Positions 1-10,894 of a DNA stretch of 64,000 nucleotides are shown one piece after another. Numbering within the stretch: the stretch's first letter is position 1; each line of letters starts with the position of its first letter. The position numbers and the translations under genes are program-made. Under the pieces are notes generated by a model. The model ran no database searches. It saw nothing but the letters and a program-made list of their open reading frames with translations, and was not told where the DNA came from. Where the stretch lies: contig WPIO01000018.1 of assembly GCA_009760855.2 (NCBI GenBank), forward strand, positions 148,501-212,500. The letters run 5' to 3'. This DNA comes from Cristatella mucedo (lineage: Eukaryota; Bryozoa; Phylactolaemata; Cristatellidae).

Positions 1-60
1 CGCTATACAAAAAGAGGCTGTTAAATTAGCTAGTGTTTATTATTATTTTATTTATTTAGC
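1..60 (+). repeat. 3' tail of a family B tRNA-derived SINE
   Basis: Begins GCTATACAAAAAGAGGCTGT and ends in AT-rich (ATTT)n-like sequence. It matches the 3' ends of the copies at 19880-20065 and 46868-47032. The head lies outside the window. Confidence 0.7.
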
Positions 61-1199
61 TGCGTCACGCTGGAGCTACGTCACGCTGGAGCGTACGCAG
101 AAGCTGCAAGTTGAGTTCGCTAATGACGGCCGCAAGAGCGAAATCAGTGCAGCTAATGTAGAAGATGTCGCGGGAGATAAGATGACGGCTGTACCCCAGG
201 TGCAAGGGCCGTTTTTAAATCTCCTTATGGTGACATGGGAAATCCTCAGTTTATAATTTTACTTGTGCATGGAACCGGCTTTCGGCGCCGTGCAGCTGTA
301 TGGTACCTTAGCCTCGACTACCGATGTGATTAACGGAGGGGCCAATCTTCTCTTTGCTGCACGAGATGAAGTCCATTGGCCGCTGTATTCGTGCAGCAGG
401 CCGCTTAGGCTTTGAGCGCACTACAGAAAACTGCCCTGCGTAACATCCGCTTAGTCTTTGCGACTCTGTGAAGTTACAGTTGAAGATGAATAACATTTCT
501 AGTGCCGTCTAAGCAGCTGCGGAGCCTGTTACTATGACAACTTGCTTCGAGACAGCTACCGAACTACGTGTTGAGGTGAAAGGACTGCGGCTCTACCAAT
601 GGGAGATGCCGCTGCTGTTGCTGCTGACGAAGTCTGTACGACAGGTGTCAATTTACAGCCCAGCCCGTCGAATACTCTATCGGGAACCGTGTTTGGGCAG
701 CGTCCAATTAATTGACAGTGATACATTCCTGTATATCCATGCACTATGATGAAGGAAGTGACTGACTGCTTGTCCAGGCTGCTTAGCCTGAACGTCTGGA
801 CAAAGGGCTTGGACGGCGCATTTGAACCCAGGTTCGATGTTGCTGTGACGGTGTCGGTGATGTAATTGAAGAGATTGCAGCAGAGGCGTAACGAGACCTT
901 TTGGCGCCCACGGACAAAGCTACAAACGGCGCTCTCTGCCTTAGTCTAAAACTGCTGCAAGACCGCTCTACCACAAAAGAAATGCAAGAAAGACGCTAGA
1001 AGGCTCGAATCGAGAAAGTTGTACTAGTTGTAGTAAAGGTACAAAGTAATTATCGCAGCTTTACGTTGGCTGAATTTATCTGGCCTTGAACGTGGAAAAC
1101 CGGTCTATTACAGTTTAAAAGTCAATATTTTCCAGTTTTCCTTTCTCTATGCTTAACAGGGCCAAATCTCAAGAGGGTGGAGGAGGTCACAAGAAGCGT
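61..1199. other. No recognised gene
   Basis: Only short unsupported open frames; no element identified. Near 63-92 the motif GCTGGAGC(T)ACGTCACGC is repeated twice. Confidence 0.5.
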
Positions 1200-1740
1200 C
1201 TTTGACGTTCATCTTTGGACCTGCAGTCTTTTGAGAAAGCGGTCAATCTTCTTTAAGATGCTCTACCAAAATGGCAGCAGAGCCAAACATTTTTAAGTTC
1301 AAAATACAATGTAGGAGACTACCAGCTTCACTTTTTTGTTTCAAGTGTTCCACTTGTGTCCTCGGAAACTTGTGGCTTGAAAAGACCTCCAACGCTGCTC
1401 AGTCCATCCTGAATAGCTTACACAGCCTCCTCCGCTCTTGCAATCCACCTTGTTACAGAGTCACGTTTGAAAGTATTGGCTCAGGCTCTCTTCAGTTCTT
1501 CCCACCCCAGAGTTCATTTGGAAAAGAATAAGTAGGTTCTCTTTATTGTTCCAAAAAGGTTATGACAAGAGAATGTTGACATCCAGCATGAACTCCTGTC
1601 AGGTTCAAGCTGTGGTTATCACAGTTTACAGAGATTGCCTTCTCATTCCTGAACATTGTTACTCTCTTTTGGAAGCGAGACAAGCGGCCAGACATGACTG
1701 CTTCATTGTCGTAGCACAGCCAGCTAAGCCTAGCTTTGGT
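1200..1740 (-). mobile_element. Fossil hAT-superfamily transposase fragment
   Basis: Reading the minus strand from about 1740 downward gives CYDNEAVMSGRLSRFQKRV, then NCDNHSLNLTGVHAGCQHS and ITFFEQ. This follows the order YDNGANMSG..., C.NHSLNL...DA and ..FFG of hAT transposases of the ZMYM/TTF-type group. Further down, a stretch around FW-x-SILKKIDRFLKRLQ (about 1215-1260) matches their LW..IL..IN..SK.LQ block, but stops and frame changes interrupt it. It cannot encode a functional protein. No terminal inverted repeats were found around it. Confidence 0.6.
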
Positions 1741-3299
1741 GATCTAATCGTGTATCAGTGCTCAGCCGCATCACGCTGGCTCTCGCCCTTAACACAGCAT
1801 AGTAGGCCGGGCTCGCTCTTGGCACGAAGCAGCCCGTCTGTGGCAGGCAGGATGGGGCGAGCGGACAGGGAGGGCGGCTAAAACGCGGACGGAGAGGTGA
1901 ACGGCCATGTGCCTATTGCGCTGCGAGACCCAGCCGAATACTTAGTTGAAGATCCCTCGCTGTTTTCGTGTCGTCCCGTGTGTGCCGCCACAGTGTCAAA
2001 GCTACAGCTACGTCTGAGTCTGCACGTACATGCTTAACTAGCTCAGCCGGAAATATTCAAGTCCGTTGAAATGAGGATTTGCTTGAAATTAAGATTGGTA
2101 TTCACCCATGAAAAAAAGTTTTAAAAACAATTATGCACAATCCTATTGCTTTTGGCGCCCCCTTTGCCCCGGCACCTGGGGACAGACGTCTGCCCCCAGG
2201 TGCCCACCCCGCTTGCTACGCCTCTGGATGGAAGCTACGAAGGCGGCTACAAAAAAAGGAACCTGAAAATCCTCGATCGTAAGTTTTATTAGAGCCTGGC
2301 GAGGTGGCGAAGCCGAAAGTAAATATTTACCGAGGATGGTTATGCTAGTTTTTCTTTTGATCCTCCTGGGGCCGAGAGTGGCCTTAGTCGTAGGAGAAGG
2401 CAAGGAAACGCGTGCAAGCTAAATCTGTACGGTGATGACTGCGCTTCAGATATTTACGATAATAAGGTAACAGGTATGTCATAATCTATGGTTTAGATGC
2501 AATAAAAAACAAACACTTCAGAGTCCCCAATTAGTCAGCTGCCATTTTGGGCTCCGAGGACTTAAGAGTTTGGCGCTGTGGCTAGTGGACTGTGGAGACG
2601 CGGGCCATCAGGCTTTGGAATATACCATTAGTTGCAAGCGGCGTTCATAGTACTCTCTGCCGTCCACGTCATGCCTAATTAGCCATTAGCCGATTAGCCC
2701 CATTAGCCGAGCTTCAAAGATCTCGCTCGACCAGTATTCTCAGAGCGTCTGCCAGGACTCGTACCGCTAGGTGCGCTATTTTTTGCTAAGGAGTACATTT
2801 CAGGAGTCGCTGCCGCGCATTCTTGGCAATTGTGCACGAAATCGATTCAACACTGTATGGAATGCCCACTTGGCAATTCTCTCGGATGAGCGCCATTCTA
2901 CAGAGCGCTCCCACCCGTGTGGCAGTGTTTGCAATTTTCTTAGCTCTACGTCAGCGGATCCTGGCTTCATCATAACAGCGTGCAGACATTCATATGCGTA
3001 TCTCTTGCCGGCTGCCCTTCGGATGTAGATATAATTTTCAGCTAGTTGTAAAAGTAAAAGCTAACCTGAGAAAGAGATTTAATTGGTGCGATGAAAGGCT
3101 GACAGTCAATTTCTCAAAATAGTTTTCCTGTGATCTTTTTTTTCGTTGGTGAAAATACAGAAGGTCGTACGTCGTTGGAAATTAAGGCCCAGGAAAAGGT
3201 ATTCTCGAGCGACGAAGGATTTCACAACCGGACGTCGAACTCCAAGCCGATGCGCGTGAGAGTGCTGAAAACATCGAAGCGTCGAAGATCCGCGGAAGA
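1741..3299. other. No recognised gene
   Basis: Unrecognised sequence. The 86-codon minus-strand frame at 2143-2403 has no family features. Confidence 0.45.
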
Positions 3300-4400
3300 C
3301 GGTCGCTCTCTCGCGAGGATGCGGAGAATACCGGAGACAGGCGGAGTGAGCTCCCCGTGCACGTCAGGGTGACGTTGAGAAGGGTGACGAGCAGCGGGCA
3401 GCGAGTGAAAGCGAGTCTCGCGTCGTGCGGCGGTCGAGACGGCGACGCGCCCACGTCGCCGGTTTCGCCGGCCTCACAGGCTCCGGTAGCGGGGGCTGGG
3501 ATGGGCGGTAGGCGTAGCGGAGGAGGACGACGAGGAGGAGGACGTAGCGCTGGGGGATGGTGTAGCGGCGGTTAGAGGGGGGAGGAGGAGGAGCAGGAGC
3601 ACGTGATAGTCTCTCAGAGCCCGCTCGTTTGCGCCGCTGCGGCAATGCTGGCTGTCGGCCGCCGGCAGACGTCATAATGAATTCGGCGCACACAACCCCT
3701 TTCGCCTGACCAGCCCTCTGACGCGCGTCGAGTCCATGGCCTACGTGCTGTACAACATCCTGCGAAGCTTGTGGCCGCGGACGCAATCGGACAAGCGCAC
3801 TCGCGGCGGCGGCGGCGGCCACTTCCACCACCACCACCACCACCACCACCGGCCGCGTAAGTGCCTCTCGCGACCGAGCAATCGATCGCCTCCCGGAAGC
3901 ATCGCTTCGAAGGGGGAGGGGAGGGGCGCCCCGAGAGGGGGAGAGAAGATTAAGGGCGTACGCGGCCGCCCGGGAGGCCGCGCAGGCTCGCGCCGCGCCG
4001 GCGCGCGCCGTCCGCCCGCCCAGGTTTAGGGGCGTGGCCGGGTCGAGAGCGTTCGAGAAGAATCGGCAGAGCCGCACGGTCGCTCGCTCTGCGCCTGAGC
4101 GCTTGCAGCGAGCCGGTGAGGGCGAATTTCGCCCCTGCCGCAATCGTCTCCACCGAAGAGAAAAACGTGGCGTCGAGTCACTCTCAAAAGGATAGGCACT
4201 TTTCGATGAAACATTTTTGCATGCAAGCGCTCAAGCTACGCGCGCGAGTCCCACGAGCCGAGCATTTCGCTGCGCGCTTGAGCGCTCAAGTGACCACTCT
4301 CTAGCACGCACGCACGCACGCTCGAGAACGCGTGAGCACGCACGACGCGGGGCGACCAGGTGGCTAGGGCAATAAGGTCCGGCATGCGAACGCGAAGCGG
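3300..4400. other. CpG- and GC-rich block
   Basis: Strongly GC-rich with many CpG dinucleotides, unlike the flanks. A 259-codon minus-strand open frame here looks like low-complexity read-through of GC-rich DNA. It could mark a promoter region. An ACGC run (acgcacgcacgcacg) lies near 4306-4320. Confidence 0.5.
3736..3856 (+). CDS. Candidate first coding exon, product unknown
   Basis: ATG in a strong start context (GTCCATGG) opens a 40-codon frame beginning MAYVLYNILRSLWPRTQSDK, followed by Gly-rich and His-rich runs, and reaches the good splice donor GC|GTAAGT at 3857. It sits inside a CpG-rich block that resembles an animal promoter island. No family is recognised and no second exon was found on the plus strand. 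The His run comes from a (CAC)n microsatellite. It may be a real 5' exon whose gene is otherwise repeat-interrupted, or a chance open frame. Confidence 0.25.
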
Positions 4401-4509
4401 CCGATGCAAAGCAAGCGGCTACTTTCGGCCGGATATAGCGGCTACTTCCGGTCGGAGATCGACGAAGCTTTTGTGGTTGCAGACGACAAATTAGGCAACC
4501 AATTGCATG

Positions 4510-5515
4510 CCTGCCAGCATATCTCCGGCTCCATCTGAACGAAATCTAAGTTTCCTGTTCCGAAGTGAGCTTTTATTTGCACGACCACATCAGCTCAACA
4601 GAGAAGTCTGCCTCCGTTCAGCTACATAACAATGCTCAAATTCGGGCTTGCTTAGACAGGGATACTACATCTAAATTGGTCCATTCATTTGTGACATTCC
4701 ATCTCAACTTCCGTAACTCACTACTTGCTGGTCTACAGGCCTGTGCAATCGGGCGCTTGCAGGTGGTGCAAAACTCTGTAGTTATGTTTGTCTGTCATGA
4801 GTGTCGCAGTCGACGCGTCACACCACTTCTCGCCGACCTGCACTAGCTTCAAGTCAAGCAGCGAATCGACTTCAAAGTTCTGTCACTCACTTTTAGGATT
4901 CTTCATTCTTTGGCTCTAGCATGCCTGTCAGATCAACTCTTCCACCAGTCTAGGCATCGTAGCACCCGCTGTTCTGAATCAAATCGTTTAGCTACACCTT
5001 ATACGAACCTTAAATCCTTTGGAGACCGCGCCTTTAGTTCCTATGCTCCCAAAGCCTGGAGCTCACTCACGACTGACGTTACGACATCCCCTAACACGAC
5101 ATTAAAAAAACCACTGCATTTAGTGGATCCTCGTGATTCGTCCTTGGTGTGCTTATGCATGCGTGCTGACACTGTGCATGCTGCCACTAGCCATCGTTGC
5201 ATAATAATAATAGTAATAATAATGCACTTGATAAAGTGCCCTCAGAGTCTCTTTCTAGGCACTTTACATTTTCTGCAAAGGGGAACGCGATTGAATGATG
5301 AGTGGTATCATGCTTGATAAACAACATGAATAGCATGGTTAGGGGTGCACGCTGATCCTGTGCATGTCACTTCTAACCATGTTATCTTTGTTGACAATGT
5401 GCATGCTACGACTAACCATTCGATCATGCTTCCTTAACAGTATGCGCAATGTGCCTAAAAAGAGATTAAGTTACCTTTGAGCGCTATGCAAATGTATTAT
5501 TAATATTATAACGAA
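4510..5515 (+). mobile_element. L2-like LINE 3' fragment (+), interrupted by an antisense copy
   Basis: 5'-truncated LINE copy: the C-terminal part of the reverse transcriptase ORF (degenerate DHISSTEKSA, KIRACLD-like and YTNLKSFGDRAFSSYAPKAW), then the 3' UTR and hairpin tail with (ATT)n at 5452-5512. Stops and frameshifts make it inactive. It closely matches the copy at 13711-14964. It is interrupted at 5201-5348. Confidence 0.85.
5201..5348 (-). mobile_element. Antisense L2-like LINE 3' end inserted in the sense copy
   Basis: Starts with ATAATAATAATAG and GCACTTGATAAAG, the reverse complement of the LINE tail, and runs about 148 bp into the 3' UTR before the host copy resumes. TGCA at both edges (5198-5201 and 5346-5349) may be a short target duplication. 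Confidence 0.75.
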
Positions 5516-6342
5516 GCCCGGAGATGGCAAACGTTTACCTTGACCTCAGGGCGGCCAGAAGGGACGCACCCAGGCCCGATAGAACGTTCGACGCACCCGC
5601 GGGTGCCATGGCGTGGACGCGACACCGAGAGCGGCGAGCCTCATCGCTGCTCCTCCACGCCGCGTCACGACGCAGCGTCACGCGCCCAGCGCCGGTACGC
5701 CTCGGCTTCCGCTTAGCCGGCGAACTGTGGCGGCGGCTCTCGACGCGACGTTAGATGGCTTGACTGACCCTGAGCGACGGCCCAGCTCCCAGCGGAGCAG
5801 CTAGTAGAAGGGCAGCAGCTAGTAACCAATGACAGCAAAGCCGATCGACGAGTGGCGACGCAAATCGGACTAGATCCCACAGATACCGCTAGATGCTATA
5901 GAGGCCACTAGATCTTCGCCCCTTGACCTTGCACGCTCATCCCTGCAAGTTTCGCTCGTCGAGAGCAACGGCTCGGCAACGCCGAGGCGTTGCTCGGCAA
6001 CGCCTCGGCGCGTTGTTTTCGATAGTTTTGCTTGGTAGGTTTCGGTTTCGCCGAGTAAAAGCCAAACGGTGCTTCCTGCTGCTGCAAGCGGCGGTCGCCC
6101 GCGGCGGCCCTTTTGCTCTCCGTCGCGTCGTGCCCTACTACTATAGCGCAGCACCGCGAGCTCTGGCCTCGGCGCGCGGCGACGATGCGCTGCCGCGGCA
6201 GCCACGGCGTGGCCGCATCCCCCGCCACCCGCCGCCTCTCTCGCGGGGCACATCGGGTCGCGAGCGCTCGCTCCCTAATTATCCAAGTCGTCCTCCTCGA
6301 AGCCCACGAACGTCGCGAGCGGCCGTTTTGGTCGGCGAGCGC

Positions 6343-6402
6343 AGCGAGCGCAGCGAGCCCGCTCTCCTCCTCCAGCGAGCGCAGCGAGCCCGCTCTCCTC
6401 CT
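6343..6402 (+). repeat. Direct repeat, 29 bp, period 31
   Basis: AGCGAGCGCAGCGAGCCCGC followed by TCTCCTCCT occurs at 6343-6371 and again at 6374-6402. Confidence 0.85.
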
Positions 6403-6610
6403 GGCCCAGATCGCCCTACCGGCGAGTCGGCGAGCGGCGACTCACTGCGACCGCGCGGGCGCCTCGTATCCGACGCGCTGCGCGAGGACGACGGCGACGA
6501 CGGCGTCGTCGCTTTCGGCTACCAGCGCCAGCGCGGCTTGAAGAAAGGACATCGCCCAGGAGGCTCGATCGCCAGAGGTGAGAGCCTGCTCGTGCCCTAC
6601 AGCGGTTCGC

Positions 6611-6890
6611 GTCATCGACGCGGGCGGCCGTCGGACGCGGGCGGCCGTCGGACGCGGGCGGCCGTCGGACGCGGGCGGCCGTCGGACGCGGGCGGCCGTC
6701 GGACGCGGGCGGCCGGACGCGGACGCGGCGGGCGGCCGTCGGACGCGGGCGGCCGTCGGACGCGGGCGGCCGTCGGACGCGGGCGGCCGTCGGACGCGGG
6801 CGGCCGTCGGACGCGGGCGGCCGTCGGACGCGGGCGGCCGTCGGACGCGGGCGACCGTCGGACGCGGGCGACCGTCGGACGCGGGCGACC
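6611..6890 (+). repeat. 17-bp GC-rich tandem array (about 15-16 units)
   Basis: The unit GTCGGACGCGGGCGGCC repeats head to tail with few changes, apart from one irregular segment near 6710-6735 and a GCGACC variant in the last three units. Because 17 is not a multiple of three and the unit lacks stops in all frames, every frame on both strands stays open and reads a 17-residue Arg/Gly/Ala-rich period. Confidence 0.95.
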
Positions 6891-7539
6891 GTTGGCGGCT
6901 GCTCGCTTCGCGTCGCTGCCGCGAGACGAGTGGGGAATCGCGAAGCGGCGCCGCACCGGCGGTCGCGGCCCGCGCGAAGCGCTACTGCCACTGCTTTTCC
7001 GCTCCCGCTTGACGTCGGCTCAGGCGTGAACTGGCCGCCGGTCTCCCGCGGACGCTACGAATGGCTCGAACCGGCTGCAGCCGCCGCTGCCGCTGACGAT
7101 GAAGGAGGCGACAGTCGCAGCGCCAGGAGCGACGTGTCAGAAAGCGAACTGCCCGACCGGGTAAAAACTCGCCGGCGCTGCGGCACGCTCGTCGCGAATG
7201 CGCGCGCCAAGTGCTCGCCGCCGCCGCCGAGCTCGAGCCGCCCGGACGTTCCTCTTCAGACGTTCCGTTCCCGGGAGGCACTCTTGACAGAAGCCTCGCA
7301 ATTTCCGTAAGGAAATATATTCAGACTCGGAGAGGTGCTTCCCGGCGATCGTGCTGCTGGCGTAGTACGATGCGAGCGATTCGAGCCAAGGCTGCAGGCA
7401 GAGTGCGGGACTACCCCAACGACGCTTCACGCTTTTGTATGCAGCAGTCATCCGATTCAGCGCCTGCTGGTCTACTTCTTTTCACGGGCCATTTCACTCT
7501 CCGTCTTACCGATGGAATCGCCTAGCACAGTCTAGCCTC

Positions 7540-8035
7540 TTATTTCTATGCGTACGACACACAGCTTTTCCTGTGCTTTGATCTTGCCTGCTTATCGGAA
7601 TGACAAAACTCTCTCAACTCTCTAATTAATGAATTGCGAGCATTCGCACTTGGATGGCAACAAACTTTCTCAAATCGACAGACGATAGAAGCAACTTCCC
7701 AGTAGCGGAGAACCTGGTGCTGGCCTGAACTTTGGAAAAACTCTCCCTCAAAGTGAGCTCTGCCAGCTGCATATCTACTGCAGTCTGAGTAAGAAATCTG
7801 TGCGTCCTGCTCCCAAGTGACTACATCACTGTACGACCACTTCAGCTCCGCAGTCAAGTTTGCCTACTATCAACGTTGCATAGCATTGCGAAAAATCGAG
7901 CAAACTTATAACCAACTTAGGGCTATCACATCCAAGTTGGTCCATGCATTCGTTATGCCCCTTATCTTAAGCGCCTAAATAGAAGTTAAGTTCTCTTAGG
8001 GCGCTATACAAGTGAATTATAAATGCATTCAACTA
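7540..8035 (+). mobile_element. Degenerate L2-like LINE fragment with SINE/LINE-type tail
   Basis: Weak but colinear similarity to the L2-like ORF: YADDTQL-like ACGACACACAGCTTTTCCTG, GGCAACAAACTTTCTC, then GACCACTTCAGCTCCGCAGT and TTGGTCCATGCATTCGT. It ends in a hairpin tail GCGCCTAAATAGAAGTTAAG ... GGCGCTATACAAG near 7969-8016. Confidence 0.6.
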
Positions 8036-8104
8036 GCCTCGCCTTCGACCAGCCGGGAGCCGGAAGCCGCTTTGCTTTCTCGCTCTGACCTTCACATTAG
8101 TCGC

Positions 8105-8200
8105 GCGCTGCTTCGCATAGATCAAATGTAAAGCGCCTAGAAAGAGATTAAGTTCTCTGAGGGCGCTTTATCAAGTGCAATATTATTATTATTATTATTA
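8105..8200 (+). repeat. L2-like LINE 3' tail
   Basis: Conserved terminal hairpin AAAGCGCCTAGAAAGAGATT ... GGGCGCTTTATCAAG followed by (ATT)n. Confidence 0.9.
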
Positions 8201-9305
8201 GATCGCGCCGGTCGCCGAGCCGAGAGACCTCCGACTTTTCGCGCGCGCAGCGAGGTCTAGCGAGCTCGTCGTTCGGCGAGCGCAGCTAGCTCGCGTCGTC
8301 GTCGCCGCCGCCGCCGCCGCCGTCTGGCTTTTATTAAGAGCCGACGACGCGCGCCTGCGCCACTTACCCGCCGTCGTCACGCCGCCTCGTTCCAGGTACT
8401 TCAAATCCGGTACAGAAGTCGCGGCTCCCGCCGCAGCGCCTCGCACTCGTCGCCCGGAGCTTCGACGACGTCGTGCGACGACGTCGCGTATTCGGAGCGA
8501 GCGAGGCGACGCGAGGGCTCGAGTAGGCGCACGGAGCACGCCGCCTCGGACGCTCAGCTGGCCGTCACCGCCGCCGGGCACGCCGCGGCCGGCGCGCGAA
8601 GCTGCCTCTGCAATCGTCTCTGCGTCAGGCACGGCCGCGCGACCTGAGCCGGCCGGCCGGCCGGCCGGCCGGCCAGCCAGCCGTGAGCGAGCGAGCGGAC
8701 GCTCAGCGCGGAAGTCTCGACCCGCCATTCTTCGAGACAGTTCGACGACTCGCCGACGTCGCGCGCGGCGCCGGGCGCAGCGCGCGCCCGATTGCGGAGG
8801 CGGGGCACGATTAGATTGCGGCGGCGACGCCGCGGCGACGCGAGACGACGTCCGGCGCTCCGCTGACAGAGCGGAGCGGATCTAGCGGAGCAGAAGCGAT
8901 CGCTGCCGCCGTCGTTGATTTTTGTTTGCAGCGGCTCCCGCGCGCCGCCGCCGCCGCCGTCGGCAGTGCCACCGTAGCAGTAAGCCCAAAGCGGGCGCTG
9001 CTGCTGTGGCGCCGCCGGTCGAGCGATCGCATTGGACGGCGCGAACCTGAGACAGACAATGAGGGACCAACTGGTTTTTATGTCGGCCTTTTTTTCTATT
9101 GTGCGGCCTTATCGGCAGCTTTCGCGATCGTGCGCGCGGTCGTTGGATCGCTCGCGGCGCCCGAGAAGTGGGACCGGAAATACCCAAGGTCGTCGAGGTC
9201 ACTGCATCGCTCGCGGCACCCGAGAAGTGAGACCGGAAATACCCTTGAATCACTCGCGAGCGCTCGCCGCAACAACTGCCGAGGGGAAAAGTTAACGGTT
9301 GACCC
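8200..9305. other. GC-rich, CpG-dense block
   Basis: Very GC-rich and open in several frames without recognised protein. It includes a (CCGG)n run near 8650-8672, (CGC)n runs and a duplicated 40-bp segment at 9146-9244. Possibly a promoter island of an unseen gene. Confidence 0.45.
9146..9244 (+). repeat. Imperfect direct repeat, about 40 bp, period about 59
   Basis: ATCGCTCGCGGCGCCCGAGA followed by AGTGGGACCGGAAATACCC (from 9146) recurs with three changes from 9205. Confidence 0.85.
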
Positions 9306-9324
9306 GATCTTACCCCCAGGAGGG

Positions 9325-9480
9325 TGAGGTGCTCGCTCTTCATGTCCCAGGTCGTGGGTTCGAGTCCTGCAGCGGGTGATCCTACATTTCCAAGTTCATG
9401 AGGTGGCGATAGCAGTTAAGGTTCTTCTTGCGCTATAAAAATTAGGCTTTTAAATCAGCTAACTTGTATCTCAACTAATT
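9325..9480 (+). repeat. Family B tRNA-derived SINE
   Basis: Has a pol III B box (GTGGGTTCGAGTCCTG) near 9354, then CAGCGGGTGATCCT, GCGATAGCAGTTAAGGTTCT, CGCTATAAAAATTAGGC and TAAATCAGCTA, the shared body and tail of this family. Confidence 0.75.
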
Positions 9481-10059
9481 AAAGCGAGAAAACTCGCTCT
9501 TCCGTCACGCGGCAAGATGGCGCAGCGTCGTCTTCCGTGACCAGTACAATAGACGTGTAAATTTATGTACAGTATCGTATTTCTACTATGACTCAGCGAG
9601 GCGAGTCCACGGGATGTGAGCCACTCGTATAGAGAGAAGCGACACGGCTACGCCTATGCTGAGGAAAACTGCTCAGGTGTAAAACACCCGAATAAAGTAA
9701 TATCTAGATTTGAGGGCAGAAGAAAAGAGAGGCGTGAGAAATTGAGAGGGAGCAGGCGATAATAATAATAATTTTTAATGATGGGTCTTTGCATAGCACC
9801 CTAAGAGAAAGTGATTCTCTATCCGGTCGCTTTACCGCTGACAACTAGAGAATCGGTACCCGAGGATTTGCGTCGTGTAGGGTATATAAAGCATGCAAGC
9901 ACAACCAAGTGCAATGCCAAAAGCCAGCATGCTAAAGGCACACCAAGGTGCACACTTGCGATCGTCGGTTGGTAGGAGCTATGGCTCGGACTTAGTCGAA
10001 AGTAAGAGGCGGGAGCGCTACGCCAGTGACGGGACGCGTGGATGGAGGTAGGTGCAGGA
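9481..10059. other. No gene; degenerate antisense tail at 9763-9835
   Basis: Mostly unrecognised. AATAATAATAAT followed by CATAGCACCCTAAGAGAAAG and TCTCTATCCGG looks like the reverse complement of a SINE/LINE tail. Confidence 0.45.
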
Positions 10060-10700
10060 ATTACGCAGCCACTTCTCATAGACCTGCACTGGCTCCCCTC
10101 CAAGCAGTGTCTTTTCTTCCAAGGCTCTCAATCGACTCTTAGATTCTATTTAATGTCTTGCTTCGAAATACCTATGTGCATACTTAATCGGGCTTCAAAT
10201 CATACGATACGCTTTTCTGAAAAGTCGTTCAGCCGCGCCTCTAGCCAGCTCAAAAGTTGTCTGATTCAAAAGGCTCACCACTAATGAATATAGTTATATC
10301 ATAGCGGCAGAACAACCTTAACGGCTTGCACCACTAATTGCAGTAGGCAATACAGGATCGTCCACTCCAGGATTCGAACCTGCGACCTCTGTCGTGAGTT
10401 TTCACCTGCGCTCGCTCGCAGCGGGTGATAATAGAATTGCCGGGACACGAACCCACGATCTGGGTCGTGAATAAGTGAGCACCGTACCCTTGGGCTAAGA
10501 CCCAGGGGCATTGGCAGCAATGCCTCCAGTTATTCGTATTATCTAAGGCCTGGAACCCACTCCCGAACAGACGTCACTGCATCGCCGACTTTTTGGAACT
10601 GTAAAAAGTAGCTAAACCGAACTCACATCCCGTTTCTCATCGAATTTGATCCGTTCATTTCAGTGGTCCTTGTGCTTGTGAATGCTGGCACTGCTAAGAT
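10060..10700 (+). mobile_element. L2-like LINE fragment (+), interrupted by SINE sequence
   Basis: GACCTGCACTGGCTCCCCTC (DLHWLP) opens a degenerate C-terminal RT segment. It breaks at about 10300 and resumes at about 10545 with AAGGCCTGGAACCCACTCCC (KAWNSLP) and 3' UTR remnants. Confidence 0.65.
10305..10515 (-). repeat. Two antisense tRNA-derived SINE heads in tandem
   Basis: Two reversed B boxes, GGATTCGAACCTGCGACCTC (near 10371) and ACACGAACCCACGATCTGGG (near 10444). The first belongs to family B (AGAACAACCTTAACGGCTTG upstream); the second is a partial copy. Confidence 0.65.
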
Positions 10701-10894
10701 TATTGCTAACCTATCGGATTATAGATAACCTTTCAGATGATTGCTAACCTTGCTTTCTTTCCAGTGTACATGAAGTTTCCTAGAACAAAACTTGGTCCTC
10801 TTTGGACGCTAAATAAATGTCTTATAGGACTGCCCCGTCATTGTGTCCTTTGAGAATGGCGACTGACCATGAACTGGAGAAGCATATTAAATAG

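Larger units (their letters stand above)
5516..7540. other. GC-rich, CpG-dense region with tandem repeats
   Basis: Long open frames occur in all six frames (up to 368 codons) because of base composition and the 17-bp array, not from any recognisable protein. It could include an untranslated or promoter region; nothing specific is identified. Confidence 0.45.

Noticed and set aside
3364-4143. 259-codon minus-strand open frame
   Set aside because: Arg/Ala/Ser/Pro low-complexity sequence in a CpG-rich block; opens through a (GTG)n microsatellite giving a Val run.
6113-7029. Large overlapping open frames on both strands
   Set aside because: Produced by the 17-bp stop-free array and GC-rich DNA; no domain features.
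9325-9400. Possible tRNA gene (B box GGTTCGAGTCC)
   Set aside because: No cloverleaf with paired acceptor arms; the same head recurs in at least six copies with a shared SINE body and tail.
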